A DNA stretch of 15,386 nucleotides from positions 1 through 15,386 of the forward strand of contig JBILJV010000053.1 in the NCBI GenBank assembly GCA_044377005.1. The letters are read 5' to 3'. Made by a program: the position numbers and the translations under genes. The notes under the pieces were generated by a model that was given only the letters and a program-made list of their open reading frames with translations, was not told where the DNA came from and made no database searches. Positions within the stretch are counted from its first letter, which is position 1, and each line of letters starts with the position of its first letter. This DNA comes from JABMMZ01 sp044377005 (GTDB lineage Bacteria > Bacteroidota > Bacteroidia > NS11-12g > UBA955). Below, one piece after another: positions 1 to 6,057 of this stretch.

Positions 1-201
1 TTTAACATTTTTGAGTGATAACTCAATAAACCATTTATGGAATTCATCTATGGTTTTTTTCATTTTTTTATAACTTATTGCCCTGTTTTCATCTTGAATT
101 AGTAGTCCATTTTTTTCAATAGTTTCAAGTGTTTTACCTTGTGGTATTAATTCAAACTTTAGTGTTTTGCTTGTAGAATAAAGATGTGTAAATGTTTTCA
201 T
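1..201 (-). CDS. cas12a: Cas12a (Cpf1) CRISPR nuclease, N-terminal 67 residues, cut by window edge
   Basis: I translated this stretch by hand: ATG at 201, then 67 open codons running off position 1. Residues 11-26 read SKTLKFELIPQGKTLE, the signature WED-I start of Cas12a (SKTLRFELIPQGKTLE in characterised enzymes). It is followed by the REC1 start: GLL..D..RA..YKKMKKTIDEFHKWFI, against RA.DYKKAK.IID.YH.FFIE in the Francisella enzyme. Cas12a is the single effector of type V-A CRISPR-Cas; it processes its own crRNA and cuts DNA through one RuvC site. Lys12 matches AsCas12a Lys15, and Lys15 replaces its Arg18, both near the crRNA handle. The full protein should be about 1200-1300 residues, so roughly 95% lies outside, and RuvC integrity, adaptation genes and array cannot be judged. 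The family call is very likely; whether the gene is intact is unknown. Confidence 0.93.
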   Translation of the reverse strand, partial: MKTFTHLYSTSKTLKFELIPQGKTLETIEKNGLLIQDENRAISYKKMKKTIDEFHKWFIELSLKNVK

Positions 202-224
202 TATTTATATATATTATTATTTCT

Positions 225-256
225 CAAATATATTTATCTGAATTTAATCTACACAA
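225..256 (-). promoter_or_regulatory. Promoter of cas12a, Bacteroidota sigma type
   Basis: On the minus strand TATATTTG (225-232) matches the -7 consensus TAnnTTTG exactly, with TTG (254-256) 21 nt upstream as the -33 element. Transcription would start near 219, giving a leader of about 18 nt before the cas12a ATG at 201. The match is direct; activity is inferred. Confidence 0.6.
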
Positions 257-491
257 TTTTAAGTGTTTAAAAGTGTAAATTGAGTTTATAATACTATAAA
301 AAAACTGTATGATTTTTTTCTTGTTGGTTCTAATTAAAATAGGGGCAATTTAAAAGTTTAATAATTTTTTTTTGTTAATACCAATCTGAAATTTTTTTAT
401 TTTTAATATTTTGTAATTTATACTTAATTGTGGGGGAGCAATTTGGTGGTAAAAAAGGAAATCATTGATTATTATCAGAAAAATTTTTAAC
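257..491. other. AT-rich gap between cas12a promoter and GIY-YIG remnant, no gene seen
   Basis: This stretch is strongly AT-rich and carries frequent stops in all frames. I see no direct repeats, no Cas12a-type repeat (TCTAC...GTAGA stem), no insertion-sequence ends and no tRNA or sRNA fold. It may be decayed sequence left by turnover beside the tRNA. Confidence 0.5.
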
Positions 492-643
492 TTAAATGGC
501 AATTTTTAAAAAGAAGTCATTTGATTTTGAAGTTAAACTATATTTATAAAGTTAGTATAATGTTGTTTTATTCTAAGATCAATGTCTTCTGTTTCACCAA
601 CGTTATATTTCTCTGAACTTAGGTTAATAAAATATATACAAAA
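492..643 (-). pseudogene. Decayed GIY-YIG endonuclease-family remnant
   Basis: Minus-strand codons from 643 read FCIYFINLSSEKYNVGETED followed by IDLRIKQHYTN. This matches the N-terminal core of small GIY-YIG proteins (YI.YS.S...YYVG.T.d...Rl..H), with the first motif eroded to IYF and the second to YNVG. A stop occurs at 535-533. In the next frame 533-492 reads TSKSNDFFLKIAI, resembling the TSKSDDWFLFYKI-like segment that follows in Bacteroidota members, before another stop. A frameshift and stops therefore break the gene, and the usual conserved C-terminal part is missing. Intact members are about 80-100 residues. Such genes often lie near tRNA genes in Bacteroidota, as here. The family call rests on short motifs read by eye. 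Confidence 0.6.
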
Positions 644-654
644 TGTATTTAAAC

Positions 655-685
655 AAAAAACCCTTGATTTCTCAAGGGTTTTTTT
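655..685 (-). terminator. Intrinsic terminator of tRNA-Phe (potentially bidirectional)
   Basis: A 13-bp perfect stem (655-667 with 672-684, AAAAAACCCTTGA against its complement) encloses a 4-nt loop and gives a U-run on either strand. It begins 2 nt beyond the tRNA 3' end and would stop minus-strand tRNA transcription before the nuclease remnant and cas12a. Confidence 0.9.
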
Positions 686-686
686 G

Positions 687-759
687 TGGTATCTCGCGGA
701 ATCGAACCGCGGACACAAGGATTTTCAGTCCTTTGCTCTACCAACTGAGCTAAGATACC
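687..759 (-). tRNA. tRNA-Phe (anticodon GAA)
   Basis: The minus strand folds into a full cloverleaf. The 7-bp acceptor stem is GGTATCT/AGATACC, the D stem GCTC/GAGC, the anticodon stem AAGGA/TCCTT with loop CTGAAAA (anticodon GAA), the variable region GTGTC, and the T stem CGCGG/CCGCG with loop TTCGATT. The discriminator is A, and CCA is not encoded. The gene is 73 nt, the normal length for tRNA-Phe. The gene looks intact, so any integration here preserved the 3' end. Confidence 0.97.
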
Positions 760-775
760 TTCCTAATTGGGAGTG

Positions 776-806
776 CAAAAATATATTTTTTTTTATCTAA
801 TACAAA
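776..806 (-). promoter_or_regulatory. Promoter of tRNA-Phe
   Basis: On the minus strand TTTG (803-806), a 19-nt spacer and TATTTTTG (776-783) fit the Bacteroidota consensus TTTG-N19-TAnnTTTG. Initiation near 770 would leave about ten nucleotides before the mature tRNA 5' end at 759. Confidence 0.72.
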
Positions 807-849
807 CTATTTTTTATTTTTTTGTTTAATATTGAACCTCAATTCAAAT

Positions 850-2127
850 ATGTTGTCATCTATTTTATTTATTATCGTTACTGCTGTCGCTGTTTGGTTC
901 GTTTCAAAAAGCGTAAAAAAAATTGCAAGAAACATACACATGGGGCGCCCAGAGAGCCTTAACGACAATAAAAAGTTGCGTTTGCAAACCATGATTAGAG
1001 TCGCTTTTGGACAGTCCAAAATGACCAAAAGGCCTATTCCTGCCTTTTTGCATTTAATCATTTATGTGGGTTTTATACTCATTAATATCGAGGTCTTGGA
1101 GATAATTATTGATGGAATTACAGGAAATCACCGTATTTTTCAACCGCTACTCGGCGGATTTTACGGTTTTTTAATTGGATTTTTTGAAATTTTAGGGGTT
1201 TTGGTCATTTTGTCTTGTATTGCATTTTTGTATAGACGTCATGTAATGAAAATAAAAAGGTTCACCGGTGTTGAAATGAACGGATGGCCCATCAAAGATG
1301 CTAATTACATTTTATTAATAGAAATTGTGCTTATGTCTGCCTTGTTACTAATGAATGCCGCAGATGCCCCTTTGCAATCTGCCTATCAATTGCCCATTAG
1401 TCAGTTCTTAGCGCCTATTTTTGGTTCAATGGGCGAGGAGACTCTACATATAACTGTTAAGTTATTTTGGTGGATTCATTGGGTTGGGATTTTATTGTTT
1501 GTTAACTATATCCCTTTCAGCAAACACTTACATATTTTCTTAGCTTTCCCTAATACCTATTACAGTAAATTGGAAGCGGTAGGTGAAATTCCTAATATGG
1601 CAAGCGTAACAACAGAGGTTAAATTAATGCTTGATCCTTCTTTTACTCCTCCTGATAATTATCAGTCACCCGAAGGTTTTGGTGCAAAAGATGTGGCTGA
1701 CTTGTCTTGGAAAAATCTAATGGAATCCTATTCTTGTACAGAATGTGGAAGATGTACAAGCGTTTGTCCAGCTAATATTACGGGTAAGTTATTGTCTCCA
1801 AGAAAAGTGATGATGGATACCCGAGATAGATTGGTTGAGTTAGGCAATGAAAAGGACAAAAATGGTCCCGATTTTCACGATGGGAAAAGTTTGCACGATA
1901 AAATATCGAGTGAAGAGCTTTGGGCTTGTACCACTTGTAATGCTTGTGTAGATGCTTGTCCTATTAATATCAGACCTGTTGACATAATCATGCAAATGCG
2001 ACAATATCTGGTAATGGAGCAAAGTGCTGCGCCTTCTGAATTAAATGGAATGTTAACTAATTTGGAAAACAACAGCGCACCTTGGCAGTTTTCTCCTTCT
2101 GATAGAGCGAATTGGACTAATCAATAG
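850..2127 (+). CDS. Membrane-anchored (Fe-S)-binding oxidoreductase subunit, HdrC/GlpC-like
   Basis: This is a 425-residue protein from ATG 850; an in-frame TTG at 832 would add six residues and looks less likely. The N-terminal half has about five hydrophobic membrane spans of the cytochrome-b-like kind seen in HdrE/NarI-type subunits (conserved NIEVLEI, GGFYGFLIG and HWVGILLF segments). The cytoplasmic C-terminal half carries two ferredoxin-type 4Fe-4S motifs: C296/C299/C302/C306 (CTECGRCTSVCP) and C360/C363/C366/C370 (CTTCNACVDACP). Homologues in this phylum are annotated as Fe-S oxidoreductases and are thought to move electrons between a quinone pool and a partner. That partner is usually a cysteine-rich CCG-domain subunit encoded next door; none is present in this window. 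The donor and acceptor are unknown. It converges with the next gene, overlapping by 7 nt at the stops. Confidence 0.88.
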   Translation: MLSSILFIIVTAVAVWFVSKSVKKIARNIHMGRPESLNDNKKLRLQTMIRVAFGQSKMTKRPIPAFLHLIIYVGFILINIEVLEIIIDGITGNHRIFQPLLGGFYGFLIGFFEILGVLVILSCIAFLYRRHVMKIKRFTGVEMNGWPIKDANYILLIEIVLMSALLLMNAADAPLQSAYQLPISQFLAPIFGSMGEETLHITVKLFWWIHWVGILLFVNYIPFSKHLHIFLAFPNTYYSKLEAVGEIPNMASVTTEVKLMLDPSFTPPDNYQSPEGFGAKDVADLSWKNLMESYSCTECGRCTSVCPANITGKLLSPRKVMMDTRDRLVELGNEKDKNGPDFHDGKSLHDKISSEELWACTTCNACVDACPINIRPVDIIMQMRQYLVMEQSAAPSELNGMLTNLENNSAPWQFSPSDRANWTNQ

Positions 2128-2885
2128 TTAATCCAATATTTCCCTTTTTGATCCACTAAAGGTTTTGGAGGGGTTTTTATTAACTCAAAAAAGTTGTATC
2201 CACTCTGTAAGTTTTTCCAAAAATCTAGCTTAACAGGGTCAAATGAATAGGTTTTCTTTAAGAAATTCCAATTAGTAGCATTCATTCTGCATGGGTAAAT
2301 GTGAATTGGAATGTAATAATTGTTATTTTTGTTTGAATTGGCTTGAATGTTACACCAATAAAGTTCTTTTATGACCTCATTGCTCATGGGTAAACAACCT
2401 ATTGTTAAGCTGTCACCATGAACAAAAATTTGTCCTCCATATTGACCCTTTTTTCCAAGGATGCTATCGCTTTTATTAGGGTAAGAGACTTTGAATGAAA
2501 GGTAAAAATTGCTGTAAGGATTATATTGATTGATATAGTAATAGCCTTCGGGTATTTGAAAGTCACCTTCAGATCTTTTGGGGCCAAGTGTTCCGGAAGT
2601 ATTGACAATAGCATAGGTTTTAATAAGTTTGTATCGATGATGAGCACTGTCTGCAGCCCATAGCTCCAATTGTTTTTCTTTTTTAAAGGCTCTCCAATAA
2701 ACATATTTAGGAGGGTATGAAATGTAGTTAGACTCAAATAAATTCTTTAAGGTTTCGTCACAACTTAAACGTGCGTTCCAAACCCTTTGATTGCCAAGTT
2801 GTTTTTCTGAAAATACCTGAGGTTGCCCTATCAATTGAAAGGAATAAAACAACAAAAAAAATAAAGTTCCTTTGTGAAATTTCAT
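2121..2885 (-). CDS. YafK-like murein L,D-transpeptidase family protein (YkuD domain)
   Basis: The 254-residue protein starts with a signal peptide (residues 1 to about 20, MKFHKGTLFFLLFYSF...). The catalytic motif is VHGDSLTIGCLPMS, with His156 and the nucleophile Cys164, the pattern of the YkuD fold. Upstream, a G-x-K-x-x-EGD-x-x-x-PEG stretch (about residues 101-114) is typical of the YafK subgroup. YkuD enzymes make or break meso-DAP cross-links or protein-peptidoglycan links in the periplasm; E. coli YafK (DpaA) releases Braun lipoprotein from murein. Which reaction this one performs cannot be told. It lies 8 nt downstream of pyruvate kinase and is probably cotranscribed with it. Confidence 0.88.
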   Translation of the reverse strand: MKFHKGTLFFLLFYSFQLIGQPQVFSEKQLGNQRVWNARLSCDETLKNLFESNYISYPPKYVYWRAFKKEKQLELWAADSAHHRYKLIKTYAIVNTSGTLGPKRSEGDFQIPEGYYYINQYNPYSNFYLSFKVSYPNKSDSILGKKGQYGGQIFVHGDSLTIGCLPMSNEVIKELYWCNIQANSNKNNNYYIPIHIYPCRMNATNWNFLKKTYSFDPVKLDFWKNLQSGYNFFELIKTPPKPLVDQKGKYWINY

Positions 2886-2893
2886 TTTTTAAA

Positions 2894-4327
2894 CTAATCT
2901 ACAATGCTGACTTTGATGCTATTAGCCATTGATTTTTTATGAATAGGCATACTTGCTGTGTGAATTACAATGTCACCATCTTCTACCAATTTATTGTTTT
3001 TTAAAACCTCTATTACATCGGTAAAGGTTTGGTCAGTACTGATATAATCGTTGTAATAAAATCCTCTAACACCCCAAACTAAACTCATCGCTTTGAGCAA
3101 AACTTCGTTATTGGTGAAAATGTAGATGTCGGCTTTCGGTCTGTATGAAGATAATTCTAGAGCAGAATATCCTGAACGGGTCATTCCAACGATAGATTTA
3201 GCTTTTAAGTGGTCACTCATTCTGACAGCAGTAAAGCAAATTTCATCAGATAGGAAAGTGTCACTGTCTGGTGTTGGTTTGCTCCCTTTGTAATAGACAC
3301 GTTTGTCTTTTTCTACGTCACGAACAATTTTCTCCATAGTTTCTACTACTTTAATTGGGAATTTGCCAATACTTGTTTCTGCACTGAGCATTACAGCATC
3401 TGCACCATCAATAACCGCATTGGCAACATCACTCACTTCTGCTCTAGTAGGGGTAGAGTTATATATCATACTTTCCATCATTTGTGTAGCAACTATAACA
3501 GGTTTGGCTGCTTTGATACATTTGTCAATTATGTTTTTTTGTATAATAGGTAAATCTTGCAAAGGCATTTCAACGCCTAAGTCACCTCTAGCAACCATTA
3601 TCGCATCTGTAGCTGCAATAATTGAATCAATATTTTTTACCGCTTCTGGTTTCTCGATTTTTGCAATTACTCTACAGTCTTTTCCACTTGCAGCAATGCG
3701 TTTTTTTAAATCGATAATATCTTCAGCTTTTCTAACAAAAGACAAACCAATCCATTCAATGTTATTTTCAAGCGCAAAATCTAGGTCAAGCAAATCTTTT
3801 TCTGTTAAGCTAGGAAAAGAAACATCTGTGTGGGGTAAATTGAATCCTTTTTTTGATTTAAGTATACCACCTTCTATAACTTCGGCCTCAACATCCGTAC
3901 TATTCAAAATTTTGATGATTTTTAATTCCAATTTGCCATCATCTAGCAGAATATGTTCTCCTGGTTTAACATCTTTTGCTAAATCGATATAACGAATAGT
4001 TATTTTGTCATTATTGCCAATTAATTCATTACAGGTTAAGATTAGTTTATGCCCTTTTTCAATGGTTATTTCGTCGTTTTCTACGATGCCTATTCTTAGT
4101 TTAGGTCCCTGTAAATCCTGAAGAATGCAAATGTCTGAATTTAACTCTTTGTTAATTTCGCGAATGGCGGTAATAACTTTTTTGTGGTCTTCTTGAGTAC
4201 CATGAGAAGAGTTAATTCGGCAAACATCAACACCAGCACGAATTAATTTTTCAAGCATTTCTTTTGATTCGGTAGCAGGTCCAATAGTAGCTACAATTTT
4301 TGTTTTGTTAAAGTTGTATTTATACAT
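2894..4327 (-). CDS. pyk: Pyruvate kinase
   Basis: The 477-residue protein is full length for bacterial pyruvate kinase and catalyses phosphoenolpyruvate + ADP to pyruvate + ATP, the last step of glycolysis. Visible signatures are TKIVATIGPA near the N-terminus, IAKIEKPEAV with catalytic Lys223 and metal ligand Glu225, VARGDLGVE with Asp249, VIVATQMMESM with Thr281, and PTRAEVSDVANAV. The C-terminal allosteric-type domain (from about 350) is present, with no PEP-utiliser extension. At the monovalent-cation site it reads LQDLQGPKLRIG (Leu72, Gln73, Lys76, Ile79), the set linked to K+-independent enzymes. The start ATG overlaps the end of the upstream IPExxxVDY gene by 8 nt, implying translational coupling. 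Confidence 0.98.
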   Translation of the reverse strand: MYKYNFNKTKIVATIGPATESKEMLEKLIRAGVDVCRINSSHGTQEDHKKVITAIREINKELNSDICILQDLQGPKLRIGIVENDEITIEKGHKLILTCNELIGNNDKITIRYIDLAKDVKPGEHILLDDGKLELKIIKILNSTDVEAEVIEGGILKSKKGFNLPHTDVSFPSLTEKDLLDLDFALENNIEWIGLSFVRKAEDIIDLKKRIAASGKDCRVIAKIEKPEAVKNIDSIIAATDAIMVARGDLGVEMPLQDLPIIQKNIIDKCIKAAKPVIVATQMMESMIYNSTPTRAEVSDVANAVIDGADAVMLSAETSIGKFPIKVVETMEKIVRDVEKDKRVYYKGSKPTPDSDTFLSDEICFTAVRMSDHLKAKSIVGMTRSGYSALELSSYRPKADIYIFTNNEVLLKAMSLVWGVRGFYYNDYISTDQTFTDVIEVLKNNKLVEDGDIVIHTASMPIHKKSMANSIKVSIVD

Positions 4328-4766
4328 GAAGGTCGTTTATAAATTCTTTGTTTTTTTTAATGTTTTGGTAGATGTAATCTGGGTTTTTGATAAATGATAA
4401 CTCAAACCCAAATATATTTTCAATTTTTGGGGCTTTTTTGAGGTCCTCTAGTGCCCTGTTAAAGTAAGAGAATAAGTCATCACCTGAGCAGATAAGAAAA
4501 TAATCAAAATTGGGTTGGGTTTTAAGGAAATAGCTTTTACTTCCTTTGTTTGCAATTAAATGCCAATTAATTTCCACATCTTCGAAATAACAAAAGTAAT
4601 GAAGGTGGTTACTTATGTCATTGCTAGGCGTTTTTTTTTGCCAATCTAAAGACAATGCCAAATCCATTTGAAATACATTATTAATCTGCCATGCCAAAGA
4701 ATAGGCTGGTAAATTAGATTTAATAGCAGCTATTTGTAATGGTATCATAGCCGAGTGATTTGTCAT
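4320..4766 (-). CDS. IPExxxVDY family protein
   Basis: The 148-residue soluble protein matches the small Bacteroidota-specific family named after an IPExxxVDY motif and commonly found directly before pyruvate kinase. Here the motif region reads TQPNFDYFLI (about residues 82-91), so only the DY core and its hydrophobic tail remain. The SLAWQINN stretch near residue 23 is also typical. Function is unknown; a regulatory or folding link to pyruvate kinase has not been shown, but the 8-nt overlap with pyk argues for co-expression. There is no signal peptide and no membrane span. Confidence 0.82.
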   Translation of the reverse strand: MTNHSAMIPLQIAAIKSNLPAYSLAWQINNVFQMDLALSLDWQKKTPSNDISNHLHYFCYFEDVEINWHLIANKGSKSYFLKTQPNFDYFLICSGDDLFSYFNRALEDLKKAPKIENIFGFELSFIKNPDYIYQNIKKNKEFINDLHV

Positions 4767-4788
4767 TCCTTTTTCTTTAATAGAAGGA

Positions 4789-4796
4789 CAAAGTTA
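4789..4796 (-). promoter_or_regulatory. -7 element upstream of the IPExxxVDY-pyk operon
   Basis: TAACTTTG on the minus strand matches TAnnTTTG exactly. Initiation near 4783 would give a leader of about 17 nt before the ATG at 4766. I see no convincing -33 TTG at 19-21 nt spacing, so the site is moderate. If used, the pyk operon is transcribed independently of the GT9 gene. Confidence 0.5.
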
Positions 4797-4831
4797 ATGA
4801 AAATCTAACAATTCATATTATTTCTAATCGA

Positions 4832-5908
4832 TTATTTTGTTATCAATCTGTTTACAGCATTGTAAACCAAATCAGTAGGGAGATTACTCATACAGCTTTG
4901 CCCAAACTTACATTGACCACGATAAAAACATTCGCATTTTTTTTCTGGCATCACAATTTCACCATTCCCAAACAAGTCAAATTCATGTGGATTGAAAATG
5001 TTATTCATTAATACGATTTTTTTCTGTAAGCCAAGGGTAAGGTGCATGCCCATAGTAACTTGTGTTACGACTAAGTCGCATTGGTCTATAAGATTGATAA
5101 ATTGAGGTAAACTAAAGTAACCTAAATATTTTGCACCACTTTTTTCTTTAATTTCAAGGTTGCGTTTGTCCTCTTGTTCTCCACCTAATAAAATAACTTC
5201 AAATCCATCGTTGATTAGTTTTTTGGCCAGTTCAATAAAATAGTCAATAGGCCATAAGCGGGTGGTCCATCGGTCACCACAACCTGTGTTTAATCCAATG
5301 ACTTTTTTAGTTTTATCAATTAATGGCCAAACATAACCTGCATTTGCATGGTTGTCTAATAGGTAAGGCTCCCCTTGGTATTCTAGTCCGCATAAAGCGT
5401 ATATTTCTTGACAGTAATTAAGCGTATTCGCTTGACTTACATCGTCAAATAAGCCAGTGTTATATTTGTGAAATGCGAGGTCATTTACTGGTTGAGAAAC
5501 ATTGTCTTTAAGAATGTAACCGTATTTTTCGTTTGCCTTTACTTTTAATAGTAGAGCAGAAGCTTCTTTTTCTTTGTCCAAATTGATAGCAATGTCAAAT
5601 TGGGCTTCTTGTAAATAAAGAGAAGAAGCAAAATCAAACTTTAATATTTCATCAATTTGACCTTTCGGAAGTATTGCAGGAGTTTGTGTCAGCCAAGTGA
5701 TTTTACAATCAGGATACATTTTTTTGTAAGTTTTAACCAAGGGAGTAGTTCTAATTACGTCACCAATAGCACCAAGTTTAATAATTAATATTCTTTTGGA
5801 AATTGGAGTGTATTTTGGGCAATTGTCACAATGATAGCCATTTTCCTTATGAGGAAGGCAAGGGACATCCCCTTTAAAATGTAAACAGTCGGCATTAAAT
5901 TTTTGCAT
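4832..5908 (-). CDS. Glycosyltransferase family 9 (heptosyltransferase-like) with Cys-rich ends
   Basis: The 358-residue protein has the GT-B fold signatures of family 9: ILIIKLGAIGDVIRTTPLV at residues 40-58, and a C-terminal donor-binding half with GLNTGCGDRWTTRLWP and VILLGGEQED. Family 9 includes the ADP-heptose:LPS transferases that build the inner core of lipopolysaccharide on the cytoplasmic face. The acceptor and the exact sugar here are unknown. Unusual for classical WaaC/WaaF are an N-terminal extension with Cys8, Cys17, Cys27 and Cys30 and a C-terminal set, Cys325, Cys327, Cys333 and Cys339. I recall relatives with the same FKGDVPCLPHK-like head, so this seems to be a subfamily trait. 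It reads toward the pyk operon, 65 nt away. Confidence 0.85.
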   Translation of the reverse strand: MQKFNADCLHFKGDVPCLPHKENGYHCDNCPKYTPISKRILIIKLGAIGDVIRTTPLVKTYKKMYPDCKITWLTQTPAILPKGQIDEILKFDFASSLYLQEAQFDIAINLDKEKEASALLLKVKANEKYGYILKDNVSQPVNDLAFHKYNTGLFDDVSQANTLNYCQEIYALCGLEYQGEPYLLDNHANAGYVWPLIDKTKKVIGLNTGCGDRWTTRLWPIDYFIELAKKLINDGFEVILLGGEQEDKRNLEIKEKSGAKYLGYFSLPQFINLIDQCDLVVTQVTMGMHLTLGLQKKIVLMNNIFNPHEFDLFGNGEIVMPEKKCECFYRGQCKFGQSCMSNLPTDLVYNAVNRLITK

Positions 5909-6018
5909 ATACTATGTTTGCAAAATAATGTTTTTTGTAGATGATTTAAAAATTAAAAAATGATTTTATGTAATTCGTCCAACTTTTTGGTCAAATTGTC
6001 GTCTAATGTGGTACAAAC

Positions 6019-6049
6019 TTTGTAAGATAGAGAATTGTTGCTATATTTG
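6019..6049 (+). promoter_or_regulatory. Near-consensus promoter of the gliding-associated protein gene
   Basis: TTTG (6019-6022), a 19-nt spacer and TATATTTG (6042-6049) match the Bacteroidota -33/-7 consensus exactly. The expected transcription start is about 6054-6056, only 2-4 nt before the ATG at 6058, so the mRNA would have almost no leader. Confidence 0.75.
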
Positions 6050-6057
6050 TATAATTG

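Noticed and set aside
233..262. A TGTAGAT on the minus strand near AAATTG, reminiscent of the end of a Cas12a crRNA repeat
   Set aside because: The matching TCTAC stem arm is absent, there is no second copy, and the segment is the spacer of the cas12a promoter.
687..710. Search for a copied tRNA 3' end (att site) between 1 and 680
   Set aside because: No repeat of the tRNA 3' sequence is visible on that side within the window; any second site must lie beyond the edge.
582..800. Plus-strand open frame of 72 codons
   Set aside because: It runs antisense through the GIY-YIG remnant, the terminator and the tRNA; its composition is not protein-like.
3303..3992. Plus-strand open frame of 229 codons opposite pyruvate kinase
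   Set aside because: It is a shadow of pyk on the other strand; pyk is full length with all motifs.
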